Assembly: GCA_002150815.3 (NCBI GenBank)
Contig: NDFF03000040.1
Span: 310,001 to 374,000 of the forward strand
Length of the DNA: 64,000 nucleotides
Reading direction: 5' to 3'
From: Grammothele lineata
Taxonomy: Eukaryota; Basidiomycota; Agaricomycetes; Polyporales; Polyporaceae
Position 1 is the first letter of the stretch, and the number at the start of each line of letters is the position of its first letter. The position numbers were made by a program, and so were the translations under genes. Of the stretch, positions 11,093 through 23,129 are shown piece by piece. Under the pieces are notes generated by a model. That model saw only the letters and a program-made list of their open reading frames with translations, was not told where the DNA came from and searched no databases.

Positions 11093-14000
11093 TTATGCCC
11101 GTGAGCTGCGTCTGTTCGTCGGGGAGGTGTCGTCGGAGCCTGCCAGCGAGGCCGGGAGCGGAGCCGGGGTGTAAGAGGACAGACGGGGAGGTTCCGGGAG
11201 GGGGTTCGTCAGAGACATGGGGAGGGGCGAGTTCCCGTAGACGGACAGGCGTGGTGGCGGAGGGAGAGGGTTATGCGAAATGGGGACAGGCGACGCGTAT
11301 GTCGGGTGTCTGTAGTACTGCTGCGCGGGCGACATCGTCTGGCTGCCTGGCGGGGAGGTGGGAGGAGCGAACGGGGAGTACACAGCGTGGTTGGGGGTGC
11401 TCTGGTACGGCGTCTGGACTACCATGTACGTGTGGCTGGATCCGGGGAGTTGGCTAGGCGGTGGGACGGCCGACGGCTTGTGCATCTCGGCCACCGCGGT
11501 CACGCTCGGGATCGAGCTTACGCGCTGGAGCTCGGTGCTGATGAAGGTCGACGGGCGAGAATCGCTCCCAATAGTCGCGGGCGTGGACACGACGGGCATG
11601 CCGTCGGGCCCGTACGCCATGCTGCGCGCCTTCCACAGCCGCTCCATCTCCCACGCGTCCTTGGCCTTAACGGACGACAAGTCTGCCGCTGAATGCAGCT
11701 CAGAGTTAGGCCGGGTCGCGGCAGCCGCAGACGAGCGGCGCTCACGGTCTGAGACAGCCTGCGGCCCCGAGGTCGTGCCAGCAGAAGCAGCGACGTTGAT
11801 GCTGGCCATCCTCGACGATCGGCTGTCTTCTCCCTCGCTCGATCTCTTCACGCTACGGCGCGGGGAGGTGGGGGGTTGGGTGGACCGGACGGACGCGGCG
11901 GAGGCTTGCGTCTCTCGCGTGCTGGATGACGGCCGTCGCTTATGGCGGGACTCACTCTCCTCTGCGCTGCTGCTTTGATCGCGCCGGCGCCTGGCCTCCT
12001 CGCGACGTGCCGACTGTTCACGGTCGATCGACTTGGCCCGCTCCTTCTCTCGTTCTCGCTCCTTGTCCCGCTTCCGTTCCTTCTCTCGCTCCTTCTCCCG
12101 CTCCCGCTCCCGTTCTCTGGCCTTCTCCCTCTCTCGCTCCCGCTCTCGTTCTCTCTCCCATTCCCGTTCCCTCTCCCGCTCCCTCTCTCGTTCTCTCTCC
12201 CGCTCTTTTTCACGCTCGCCATCCTTCTCCTTAGACCTCGATTTCTTAGACGACCCCTCTCCCTGGCCCGCGACAAGCTCCCACTGCTCTCCCATGCCCA
12301 TGATGACCTCGCCAGATCCGGGTTGAATGGAGCCCGACGGACTGCGTATCAACTTGAAGGTCTCCGTCTTGCGCGTCGACTTGGATCTGCCTGCCATGTC
12401 CTTCGACTTCGTAGGCGAGCGGTCCACGCTCTTCATTGACTGTTGCACCGCTATAGGTTCCTCAGTGATAACGGGAGGCAGTTGGAGGCCTGATGGTAGG
12501 GAGTAGGGAGTAGGTGGGTTGACGTATGTGGACGCCCTCGCGAGCGCAGCGTCTTCCGGACGCCCCAAGGGTGTGATAGTAGAAGCGGGAGATGCGGCCG
12601 CGTCTACCTCTTGAGGCGCAGGGGATGGCGAGGGACCAACAGTGGAAAGGGCAGAAGAAACGGGTCGTACGGATTCCGCGAGGTTCTGTATCGAGAGACC
12701 ATGGGTCTGGGGAGGTAATTCTGGTAGCGGAGGGGAGGACGGTGGCTGAGGAGGCTCGAAGGATCGTTCTGTGGCGTCGCTCAGATACCTGGAACGAGGT
12801 CGCGGGCTGGTCTGGGAGTTGATGGGTAGCGGAGAGTCTGTCCTGGGAATGTCTGGAAGCGGCAGATCTTCCTTTGGAGACACGGAAAGTGGCGCTTCGT
12901 GAGAACTATGGGTGGACGGGAGAGGCGCATGCGCAGGAGTAGGCGTATTATCTTCAGAGCTAGGTGCATCAGGGTTCGCCACCGTTAACCTGCCGGAGGT
13001 GGGCATTTCGAGTACAGAGAGAGACTCGGAGGAACGACGCTCGCTCAATAGGGGAGTATCGTTGTGTTGCACGACTTCTATAGACGGCGGGGGTACGCGT
13101 TTGACAAGGTCCGGCGATTTGGACAACCGCGACGAACTTCGATTGCTAGGTTCAAGCGGAATTGGGCTCGTGGGCGTTGTTCTAGGACTGGGGTCATGAC
13201 TTGTCGTGGTGTGCAGAGGGCTCGGCTCAAGGCTACCGGTATGGTTCCAGTTAATGCCTTGTCCATTCTGAGAAGACTCCCTAGCGGGTTTCCGCATGAC
13301 GCTAAACCTCTTGACGAGGCGTCCCAGGATACTCCCCCGTTTGGCCTTCAGCAATGAGGGCTGAAGGGACGGGAGAGACGTCAAGGAAGGACCCATCGTC
13401 GACTGCCGTCGCAGATCTTTGGCTTGCTGACTTTCATCTGCGACGCTAATACGTTAGCAACTGCAATGGAGAGGAAGGACTACTCTGAGCAGTACTCACC
13501 GTCTCCGTTGAATAAGCCATTAAACGGCTTTCGTCGTTTGCTGAGCTTACGGGGAAGTTGTATCTGATTCGGGTCAAGGACAGAAAGGTGCACCGCAGAT
13601 GTGGATTGCGACAACGGGGAGGGCGTCATTGTCTTGTGGCGCGGCCCGTGGGTCATACTGGCACGCCTTGGACGGGCCTGGAAGTGATTTGGGCCGGAGG
13701 ACACTGGGCTTACTGGACTCTACAGGAAGATCAGAATGCGGTCAGTGACGTGAAATGGGTGACGTACCTCTGGCTCAGGTGAATGAGGGTATCGACTATA
13801 ATTGTCCAAGCCGTCTGATACATCCGCATTCTCGAAAGAGCCATCTCGAGACCGAGGTTTTGGAGGTTCTTGGATGCGGATTTGTGACGAAGACGGGGTG
13901 GGCAAAGGAGATCCCGAGGGTGTCCTGCTAGGTCCGGCCATTCGGGAAGGATCTTGACCGCGCTCTGGCGCTGATGCCATGGGGGGAAACGAGGGGGAAA

Positions 14001-14346
14001 ATACGGATGGCGGACGCCCATCTTTTCTTGGGGGACGAAGGTGATGATTGCGGTACCAGCGGGGGCCAACGGGGTTGTGCAGAGGGTACTTGACCCGGAA
14101 CTGGGCAGCCGACGCAGTCGCAGCCTCTACTTCGCGATGATACCATGTAGGAAGTTCGTTCAAAGGATCTGGAACAATGGAAACCGTATACTGGTTGAAT
14201 TGGGGGGGCGCGAAGTCTTGCTCTGGCTCGTGGAGGTCGACGCTGGCAGCGCGGCCTGCGTGCCCATTCTGCTTGTGGGGTTTCTTGCTTGCCCTGCGCA
14301 CCAAGAAGCTCTTGCTGCGCGACTGTTTTCGCGGTTGCGACTCCAT
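11093..14346 (-). CDS. Large Ser/Pro-rich protein with an Arg-Glu repeat helix, 1047 aa
   Basis: Not assigned to a known family. Exons are 14346-13768, 13719-13500 and 13437-11093; together they are exactly 3144 nt including the stop. The N-terminus is basic (MESQPRKQSRSKSFLVRR). It is followed by LPTWYHREVEAATASAAQFR and PRWYRNHHLRPP, the only ordered-looking part. Most of the chain is Ser/Pro/Thr-rich and likely disordered. At about residues 665-740 an almost perfect alternation of Arg and Glu (RERERERE, with some Lys, Ala, Trp) predicts a long single alpha-helix, followed by an Arg-rich stretch (RREEARRRRD). Such RE/RD tracts occur in RNA-binding and splicing-related proteins and in scaffold proteins. 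The start is divergent from ADE5,7. The function is unknown. Confidence 0.75.
12030..12232. repeat. Near-pure pyrimidine tract encoding the Arg-Glu repeat
   Basis: About 200 bases on the + strand are almost all C and T apart from one G per few codons (ctctcgctcc-like units). They encode the Arg-Glu repeat on the other strand. The units are imperfect hexamers, so it expands and contracts easily. Confidence 0.75.
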
Positions 14347-14840
14347 CAAGTCGCGAGATGAAAAAGGCGGAAGGAGACGGAGAGCGAGGGAGAAGAGGAA
14401 GCGTAGAGGGAGGTAGCGTGGAGAGCTGGTAAGGCACCAGACGAGACGAGGTGAGCGGCTTGATGAGGCCGAGAGAGGCCGGGGTCGGAAACTCGCCTGC
14501 TGATGGGATGTCGCGCGGAGGAGCAGGAGGGAGGGCGACGAGGCTACTGGCCGGACGACATGGGGGAAGGAGAGGACGGCGAAGGGAGCGACGGAGGGCT
14601 GGTCAGACCGGTACCGTCGAGAGGCCGTCGACGGAGCCCGCGTTCCACCTCGCGCGACCCTCCCACGGGCGCCTCTTCCGCCGTCGAGCGCTTCCCGGGG
14701 TCCTCGTCGCGCCCCGCCCGGCCGCATGCCCCCGCCGGCGCTCTGCCCAGGCCCCCGATCACCGAGCGCTGGCCCCTCCGAGGTGCAGATTGCGCTTAGA
14801 TCTCGTCCACTTAGGCCCTCCGACTCTCCGACTCTGGCCC
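14347..14840. promoter_or_regulatory. Divergent promoter between the Arg-Glu protein and ADE5,7
   Basis: A 494-base GC-rich spacer between two start codons that point apart. It must hold both promoters. I see no clear TATA box; open frames across it are continuations of the two first exons. Confidence 0.5.
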
Positions 14841-17805
14841 ATGGCCTCCCTCGCCGTCCTCGTCATCGGCAGCGGTGGGCGTGAACACGCACTCGTCTGG
14901 AAGCTCTCAAGCTCTCCCCTTGTCGACCGCATCTTCGTTTGCCCTGGTAACGGAGGAACCGCCCTCGAGGCAAAAACCACCAATGTAGATCTCTCCCCCT
15001 CGGACTTCCCGGCGCTCGTCGATTTTGCCGTAAAAAATGAGGTGCGCGTTTCTCCCCCTTCCGAGTGCGCCTCGACGCGTCTGAAGCATTCCTAAGGTCA
15101 ACCTCGTCCTTCCCGGGCCCGAGCAACCTCTCGTTGATGGTGTAGAGACCCATTTCCGCAAGGGTGCGCTCCGTTCACGATCATTTCCTCCCGCTACCTT
15201 CGTTCTCACACGCCTTACAGTGGGCATACCGGTCTTCGGACCGTCTGCGCTCGCTGCGCGCATGGAGGGCTCCAAGGCGTTCTCCAAGGCGTTCATGCAG
15301 CGTCACAACATCCCCACCGCAAGATTCCGGGTCTTCCTGTCCTCGGAGTTCGATCAGGCGAGCGACTACGTACGGAGCTGCGGATTCAAGGTCGTTCTCA
15401 AGGCGAGTGGCTTAGCTGCGGGCAAGGGTGTCCTCTTGCCCGAGACGGTAGACGAGGCCATTGCCGGTCTCAAGGAGATCATGGTGGACCGCGTCTTTGG
15501 TCAGGCAGGTCGGCGACTCAACAGTTCATGTATTTTCCTTTTGGTTGAGAATATGTTACCTTTGTTCTTAGGGAGCGAAATTGTCATCGAAGAGCTCCTC
15601 ACTGGTCCCGAAGTCTCTGTGCTCGCCTTTTCAGACGGTTATACCATTTCTCCGCTGCCCCCTGCGCAAGACCATAAGCGTATAGGAGAGGGCGATACGG
15701 GTCCTAACACCGGCGGAATGGGGGCTTATGCCCCCGCACCGGTCGCGACGCCCGCCGTTATGGACCGCGTTCTAAAAGAAGCATTGCAACCCACGATCGA
15801 CGGAATGAGAAGAGAGGGTGCGTTAACCGGCCCAGGTCACTCGTTCCCAGGGATGATATTGATCTCGAGCGGTAGGGTATCCTTTCGTGGGCATGCTGTT
15901 CACCGGCTTCATGATTACCGACGACGGCCCCAAGGTGCTCGAGTACAACGTCAGATTCGGTGACCCAGAGACGGAAGCCTTGGTCCTGCTTCTCGATCCT
16001 AAGACCGACTTGGCGGCGGTGCTTCTCGTACGGTTATCTCCTCTGGCCTCGATGCTGCGCCGCTGACGTGAACGCACGTGTACAATAGGCTTGCGCTGAG
16101 CACAGGTTAGATTCGGTAGACATCAAAACCAGGCCAGGGTTTGGCGTGTCCGTCGTTTTGGCTTCTCAAGGTTATCCCGGAAGCTATGAGAGGGGGAAGG
16201 AGGTCGTCGTCGGGGGCATGCCCAAGGGTGAGCGTGGACTCAAGAACCTGTGATCAAGAGTATTGAGCTTTCTACGCACAGATGTCGTCGCTTTCCACGC
16301 CGGTACTATGACAGTTGACAAAAAGACCGTCACATCCGGCGGCCGGGTCCTCTGCGTGTCTGCATACGCTCCTACCTTGCAACAGGCTCTAGATGCCGCA
16401 TACGCTGGCGTCGACAATGTCTCATTCGAGGGCAAGATCTTCCGCCGCGACATCGCCCACAAGTCCGCTCCCGTGCCGTCCACACCGTAACCTAACTGAC
16501 ACATTCTGCTAATAGGGCGCTCTCCGCGCAACACGAGGCCCCAAAGGGGCTCACCTATGCCCAGGCTGGGGTGTCCGTGGACGCCGGCAACGCGCTCGTG
16601 GAGGCAATAAAACCCTTCGTGCGCGCTACGCGCCGCCCGGGAGCGGATGCCGAGATCGGGGGTTTTGGCGGCGTCTTCGACCTCAAGGCGACTGGTTACA
16701 CGGACCCTGTGCTGGTCAGCGGGACGGACGGCGTTGGCACGAAGTTGCGTGTCGCGATGGAGGCTGGCATTCATGACTACGTCGGTGTGTCTGTTCTTGC
16801 TGAGAGAGCGGTCAATTTGGCGAGCTGACTTCTTTCTTTGTACGTAGGTATCGATCTAGTGGCAATGTCGGTCAACGACTTGCTCGTGCAGGGTGCCGAG
16901 CCACTCTATTTCCTTGACTACTACGCATGCAGCAAACTCGACGTCAACACCGCTGCACGTGTCGTGAAGGGTATCGCGGACGGCTGCAAGCAGGCCGGCT
17001 GTGCGCTCATCGGTGGCGAGACCGCGGAGATGCCTAGCATGTACCACGGAGGTTGGTACCGCACACACCCATACATACGCCCACCTGTCCGCGGGCCCAC
17101 GCTTGCGTCCACGCCATTTCTCTCTGCCCTTCTCCTTCATGCTTGTGTTCGCCGCACGTCCCCTGGCGCCCATCTCTCGCTGACTTCTCATCCCCCACAG
17201 ACGACTATGATCTCGCCGGCTTCGCCGTGGGCGCGGTCGAGCGAGCCCAGATTCTCCCGACGGCAGACATCCAGCCGGGCGACGTCCTGCTCGGCCTTCC
17301 CTCATCGGGTTTGCACTCGAATGGCTTCTCGCTCGTCCGCAAAGTCGTGGCGCTCGCCGGGCTCTCCTACGCGAATCCGTGTCCGTGGGACCCCTCAGTG
17401 TCGCTCGCGCGTGCGCTGCTCGAGCCGACGCGAATCTACGTCCAAAGCGTGCTCCCCGCCACGCAGGCGGGGCTCCTCAAGGGCATGTCGCACATCACCG
17501 GAGGCGGCTTCCTCGAGAACCTGCCGCGCGTGCTGCCGCGAGGCATGGGCTGTTTTATCGATGCATCAACGTGGGAGCTGCCCCCCGTCTTCCGCTTCCT
17601 GATGCGGCACGGGGGCGTCGAGCCGCGTGAGATGGCGCGGACGTTCAACAACGGCCTCGGCATGGTTCTCGTGGTCGCCCCGGATGCGGCGTCCCGTACA
17701 ATCGAAGCGCTGAAGAGCGCTGGGGAGAAGGATGTATTCCGGATCGGAGAGGTGACCGCACAGAGCGGCGTGGAGATGAGGAATTTGGGCGTTTGGGTGG
17801 CTTGA
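14841..17805 (+). CDS. ADE5,7: Bifunctional GAR synthetase / AIR synthetase
   Basis: Purine synthesis enzyme with two activities: phosphoribosylamine-glycine ligase (step 2) in the N-terminal half and phosphoribosylformylglycinamidine cyclo-ligase (step 5) in the C-terminal half, joined as is usual in fungi. Ten exons (14841-15041, 15097-15163, 15221-15508, 15572-15817, 15876-16027, 16089-16227, 16282-16462, 16516-16784, 16848-17051, 17201-17805) give 783 aa. GARS motifs seen: [17 protein letters not shown] at the start, [30 protein letters not shown] (ATP-grasp), [20 protein letters not shown] motifs: [75 protein letters not shown]. There is no GART domain, as expected because fungi encode it apart. 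The seventh donor is a weak GTCCGC. Length and motif order match the family. Confidence 0.97.
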
Positions 17806-18384
17806 GGGGGACGCGAGAGGCTCTAGAACGACGGGACGAGTGTCCCCATTCGCGGGGTTAGCGGAGCGGAGAGAAGCATAGAATTCTTCGACTGTATCGG
17901 TATAATTACTTTGGCGACAGCAGCGTCGAGAAGCTTCGGCAGCACAGACGGTGTAAGGTACTCGATGTGAGAAGTATAGCTACGACATAGAGTGATGCTA
18001 CGATAAGCGGATGACAGGAGTGTCAAGATACGTGGTGCTTTTATGCATGAGACAACATGGAGAAATACGAAGCGATAAACAAGACGATGCGATGGTCATC
18101 TAAATACGGCTGAGAACACTGGGATGGATGACGGATGGATGGATCATTGAGACGGCAGCAGATGGATGGATAATAGATAGTCTGTACGCAAGGGGCGGAG
18201 TGGTGGGTCCAGATGAGTGCGTAATACTGTCGTAACGGCGGTGAGGTAGTCTTCAAGCTACTGCGGACATAGCGGCGGACCGGAGGGAATACAGGATACA
18301 CTAGAGCCCGATGAGAGACGGGGGAGCAATCGCAAGATCGACAGGCAAGACTAAGGCACTTAGCCTCGGACAGTAGTGTCCATT
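17806..18384. other. Convergent intergenic region
   Basis: About 580 bases between the stops of ADE5,7 and the CCCH gene, with no supported gene. It is AT-richer than its surroundings and holds a tetranucleotide repeat. Confidence 0.55.
18122..18172. repeat. GATG tetranucleotide microsatellite
   Basis: Interrupted runs of ggat/gatg units (gggatggatg, ggatggatggat, gatggatggat) make a degenerate microsatellite in the 3' intergenic region. It would be a usable length marker between strains. Confidence 0.75.
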
Positions 18385-20586
18385 TTAGGCGGCAACAGAC
18401 ACCTCCTTGGCGGCCTCAGGTACAGGTGTCGCAGCAGCAGCGAAGGAGACAGGGAGCTTGCTCGCGGGCTGCTCAGACACGACTCCGTTTGCCTCAGGCT
18501 TACCATCCTATGTAAAAATGAGTAACGATCTTTTAACCGATCACAGAAGCACGTACCTTAGATGCCGAGGGCGTCGCAGCAAGGTCGGGAGTGCTGCCAC
18601 GAGTTTGAACATCTTTACGTGGAGCGGGAGCCTGGAGGACTTGAGCTGCCGTAGGACCGGAGTAGCCGGGTGTCGACGTGCCAATTGAGCTGGCGCGGGA
18701 GATGGGCGCTGAACCGCCGAGCACGGGGAAGTCATCCGCGTTCGGAACGCGTTGGGGCTTGACAGGACCGAACTTCCTCTCCGGTCGAACCCCTCCATTA
18801 GCGAAATGGCCGGGCTTGAAAGGGGGGCGGCTCTTCCCCGGCTCCGCGGACTGCGAGCGGCTGGAGTCACTAGTGCTTGTGCCATTGCCGTTATGACTGT
18901 GGATTGGAGGTTTGTCCTGGTGAAAATATGAGCACTTTTCACGTGGAAAAATAAGGGAGTTAACGTACGTCTCGAGCAGCCATCGCGGCAAACTTGTCCT
19001 CAAGCGCCGCCATGCCATTCACGTGGAAGGGAGGGCGTGGCCTATGCCCACCCCTAGCGGTAAAATGCGGCGGGTGGTGGACGCCAGGACCGTCCGGCAA
19101 AACGTGAGGAAAACGGCAGTCGTCCCTTAAATACTCGGCGTAAGTTGCGTACCAGGAATTTGGACGTCAGCTAAACGTACCCATTCCTACAACGTCCCGA
19201 TGGGAAGAACAAGCAGGGAGGCTTGCCTCCACGTCCACCGAAAGAAGGGCGGCGAGCGCTGCCTCTCCGATGATGAGTCATATCTCTGGGTACAGGACCG
19301 TGGTTATACGCGTCTGTCTGTGCATGTCCATTCGTCGGCGACTTAGGCGAGATACCATCTGGTACGCCGTTACTGGGAGGCAGTGCATGATGTGGGAACT
19401 GGGGAGGCATAGCATACTGAGGTGTGATACCTTGTCCGTCGGGAGAGAGGGGGGGATACAGGGGGGCGGGTTGAGGTGGCGATTGGACGTTGTGCCCGTT
19501 TGGGGAGGTTTGAAGTGGGGGAAGGGGAGGAACGGAAACAGGTACGGGAACAGGGCCTCCATATGAGGGCGATACCGGGGAAACCATTCCGTACGGTGCT
19601 GGTGGCTGCCCATTAGAAGGACTGAACGGCCCTTGTAGCGGCGACATGGCTTCTGAACTTGACCGAGCGTGAACTATGGGAGGAGGGGACATATGATTCA
19701 TAGGCGCGCCATTGGGCGAAGCACCGTAAGAACCGGGAGGGACCGGGTAGTAGGTGGGTGGAGGGTAGGATCCAGGACTCATAGGATCGAAAGGTGCGGG
19801 GTACTGTACGGGGGGCGGTACAGGCCCTTGCATGTAAGGCCCTTGTGGATGAGCGAACATACACGAGGAACCGTAACGACAAGCTGGGTAGTATCGGCAC
19901 GGAATCATGCGAGCTACTTCAGGAGGGGGAAGGTTGCCCAGGCCGGCGGGATTTTGATCCGCTTGCATGTGTGGAGGAGGCACATAGTAAGGCACGGAGC
20001 CATCGGGTAGAACGGAAGGCGGACCAGGCATAGGAGGATAGAAGTACGGTCCCGGAGGAGGGGGATAATAACCACTGGCTGCAGGATCGATGCTGCTAGC
20101 ATTGACAGGTTGCTCCTGTGCATATACACCATCGGGTTGTATTGCAGCGATCTGAACCATTTTGCTCCTGGCTGCAGAAAGCAGATCAAGGATGACGATG
20201 TCCGCGGTGTATGTCTCCGGGGGACCTTGGCTGGATGCGTTGGTGGGCTCAGCACCTGTGAAAAAACATGGCGCATGAGTTACCACGCATATATGCGCCT
20301 GACTCGAGCCAATATGAATACTCGCCTTTGTCGAGGAGCAACCTGACGATCTCTACGTGTCCGTTCTTGACGGCTTCGATGAGAGGAGTGACGCCTGTAT
20401 GATCTTGTGACGCGACGTGTCAACGATATACAAGAGACGAAGATGCGTTCGGTCTAAAGATGATTTGGGTTGATGGCAGAGACACGTACCCTTGACCTCG
20501 ATGTCCACCGGTGTGGCCTCCTTGAGAAGCTCGGCGACTACGTCGGGGTTGCCCTCCGAGCAAGCCTTCCAGAGAGCTGAAACCAT
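18385..20586 (-). CDS. Ankyrin-repeat protein with two CCCH zinc fingers
   Basis: Likely RNA-binding regulator of 626 aa. Exons are 20586-20490, 20394-20326, 20255-19181, 19125-18969, 18916-18557 and 18507-18385. Residues ~3-55 form ankyrin repeats (ALWKACSEGNPDVVAELLKE, then TPLIEAVKNGHVEIVRLLLD). A long Pro/Tyr-rich middle follows. Finger 1 is CRYYPACRYGSSCMFAH (C-x5-C-x5-C-x3-H). Finger 2 is CLFFPSGRCRNGDDCRFPH (C-x7-C-x5-C-x3-H); its last Cys and His come from the next exon, which confirms that splice. The C-terminus is Ser/Thr/Pro-rich with a NADDFPVLGG motif of the type found in proteins that bind poly(A)-binding or translation factors. The intron after 20326 uses a GC donor (AAAG/GCGAGT); the nearby GT alternatives run into a stop. 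Ankyrin plus CCCH is a known fungal architecture, often linked to mRNA decay or stress. Confidence 0.88.
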
Positions 20587-21071
20587 GATGAGATGACGCG
20601 TCGGAAGGGCCGGGAAGTTGTGCAAGAGAGGCGGTGGGGAGCAGGAGGCGCGGAAGGATTATGGCAGAAGGCAAGCTCGAGACGAGGAACGGGCCCTCAG
20701 CAATTTTGACGGAAGACCGGGCAGGGCGAGCAGCCACACCCGCCACCTCGCTCACTCGGAAAAAAATGGATTAGATAATCGCGCTCTGATTATCAGTCCA
20801 GATATGGAAGCCCTCTCGGCCCCTCATCTGATTCTCCCGGCCTCTGCCCGGCCCCACCACCCGGCGGCCCCGCCTCCGCCGGTCCTTTTCCGCACGCCGC
20901 GGCACGCGTCCAGAACTCGAATGGCCGCGCCTCGCGGACCCGTACCCCGTCATTCATGATGTGTGGGAGAGCAAAGTACGCATTCCCCATTACGTCCCCA
21001 ACGGACATTAAGTATCACGCCAGAACTAGCCCAGCCTTGTTCCATATTATCTCTATCCTCGGGCGCAGTAG
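20587..21071. other. Intergenic region upstream of the CCCH gene
   Basis: About 485 bases between the CCCH gene start and the GPD1 stop. Open frames (20618-20959, 20771-20953) show no family features. A small palindrome-like pair (gataatcgcgctctgattatc) lies at 20774-20794; it could be a cis element but is not identified. Confidence 0.45.
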
Positions 21072-22566
21072 TCAGGCCGCGAGCCCAAGCTTCTTCATTA
21101 GCAGCTTGGCCGGTTTCCCACTCTCTGCAGGTAGATCCAGTTCGCGATTCGGCGGAAGCGACAGTAGTTCGTTCGCACGCTCCGCCACGTCCCGACCTGG
21201 TCAGGTAGTAGTTCAGCAGCTGTCTCGGTCGTGATTGCTTCTGGTTGCTCGCACCTTCATACAGGACGTCGTAAATCTGCTCGGGAATGTTAGCCAATGA
21301 TTCCGGAGAAGCGGAGAACACGAACTCACTCCTGTTGCTATCTGTGCCGACACACCTAACTCATCGATCACAACCTTCAAACCTTTCGCAGTCGTCACGC
21401 CCTCGGCCACGCTCCCGAGGGTCTCTATGATGTGGTCCAGCTTTTCTCCCTGTCCCAGGCGATAGCCGACTGTGTAGTTCCGACTTGTCGAAGAGCTACA
21501 TGTGAGGAATAGGTCCCCGACACCAGCCAACGTGAGGAACGTCAAAGGAGAGGCGCCGTACGCAGTGCCAATCCTGGTCATCTCAGCGAGGCCTCTAGTG
21601 ATGAGCACTATGACGTCATATGGCTTGAGCATTGTCAGAGAAGATTGTCAAAATCTACTTACTTGCGCGAGCATTATTCTCAAAACCGAGACCAGCAGCA
21701 ATGCCGGCGGCGATTGCATAGACATTCTTCAAGGCCCCTGCAAGTTCGACGCCGATAGGATCATCGCCGGTATAGCTACGTATCGGCGTTCAGTACGCAG
21801 TAGGAAGCCAATGGCATTCGAACTTGCCAGCGGAACCAGGGTTGATGGAATAACCGTGATGCTCTTTCAGCGTGCTCACGCGACAGTGATACGACGGACA
21901 CGGAGGTGGGTTGTCTTTTGACAACTTGGCATGAATTAGCGGGAGACTACGAAAACAGGTCTTGCACCCACTTTCTTTTGCGAAGGATGGGCCGGACTGC
22001 ATAGGCGTACGTTTCAGCACGCACGCTCAACAAAAGGACGGACGCTTACTATAAAGGTCGAGATTTTGGCAATCTCAGGCCCGCAAGTGTCTGCGATTAT
22101 CTCGAGCGTGAGCGCGCGTGTCTTGGTCTCGATGCCCTTGTTGACAAATATGAGCAATGGGACGTGGCCGTCCTCTAGGGTTGACCGCAACGCAGTGAGC
22201 GTTTCTCTGCGTTAGGGTGGCGAAGCATGTATATTTGTTTAATGGTAAGCTGTAACCGACGGACGAGAAAACATGCCTAACGCCTTCTGTCGGGATTGCA
22301 AACAGAAGTACATCCATGTCTTGAATCATCTCCTTGGATGGGAACTCCGGGCCAATCGCGGTGATCGATTCCGCGAAGACATGGTCTTGGAGGGCTTCGG
22401 GATTGTGGTGGTACTGATTGAAGTGACTTACAAGCTTCTCCGAGCGTGACCACATATACACGGTGTGCGAGGAATCGCCAAGATGGTCCGCGAGACAACT
22501 GCCGAAGTTACCCGCGCCGAAGACGAGCACTTTGGATTTGTGGCCCGTTTGCTGCGACGGCGGCAT
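21072..22566 (-). CDS. GPD1: NAD-dependent glycerol-3-phosphate dehydrogenase
   Basis: Cytosolic enzyme that reduces dihydroxyacetone phosphate to glycerol-3-phosphate; it feeds glycerol (osmolyte) and lipid synthesis and regenerates NAD. Exons: 22566-22277, 22206-22050, 21996-21972, 21924-21828, 21775-21663, 21607-21330, 21276-21255, 21196-21072, giving 368 aa. NAD-binding [13 protein letters not shown] near residue 20, then [33 protein letters not shown], and [13 protein letters not shown] with [12 protein letters not shown] all match the family. The sequence looks closer to the bacterial GpsA-like form than to the yeast Gpd1 form. Two introns (after 22277 and 21828) need GC donors, TTAG/GCATGT and GCTG/GCAAGT; the protein alignment is gapless only with them. 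An in-frame ATG at 22689 adds 41 Arg-rich residues without acidic ones, a possible mitochondrial presequence. Confidence 0.93.
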
Positions 22567-22689
22567 ATTGAAATTGGAGGAGATAGCAATGGTGGACTTG
22601 TAACGGGCGCGATGTCCCGTAAAACGGACACGTAGCGTTGCGCGGGCAGAGTATGTTGGAATGGCAGAGAGAGCGAAGGCGAGGAGCAT

Positions 22690-23129
22690 ACCCGAAGCAC
22701 GCGCTTGGAACGCGTTGGGGCGATGGACGTCTGGGTGGGCCGGACGCCCGAGAGAGGAAGGTGTAATTGATTGCGTTTTCAGCTACTGCTCGCTGGAACG
22801 CGGACGTGGAGTGTATTTAAGCCGCGTCCAGCCCGAATACGCATGCAAGTCGATGGCGGAGCCGCGCTCGCCGAGCACACAAAGGTCGAGCGCGTCAGCT
22901 GCAGGGAGCGCTCCCCGGCGCAGTATGTACGAGTTGAGTTCACTGTCCTGGACACGTGGGAAGCACTGTCGTCCCGGAGCAAGTGCACCGCTCACGCCCC
23001 AGCTCTTCTCTCCAAACGGCCAGTCCATCGTCCGGCCAGTCCGTGTTACCCCCTTCGGATCCCTAGTCGCTCTTTTCGCTCGTTCCTCTATACCACGTAT
23101 CCCCGTATCCTTATTCCTTTTCATACACT
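22690..23129. promoter_or_regulatory. Divergent promoter between GPD1 and SED5
   Basis: About 440 bases between start codons pointing apart. A tatttaag run at 22813-22820 may be a weak TATA element for one side; nothing else is clear. Confidence 0.45.

Noticed and set aside
18122..18172. Possible CRISPR-like or satellite array
   Set aside because: Units are four bases and interrupted, so it is a plain microsatellite.
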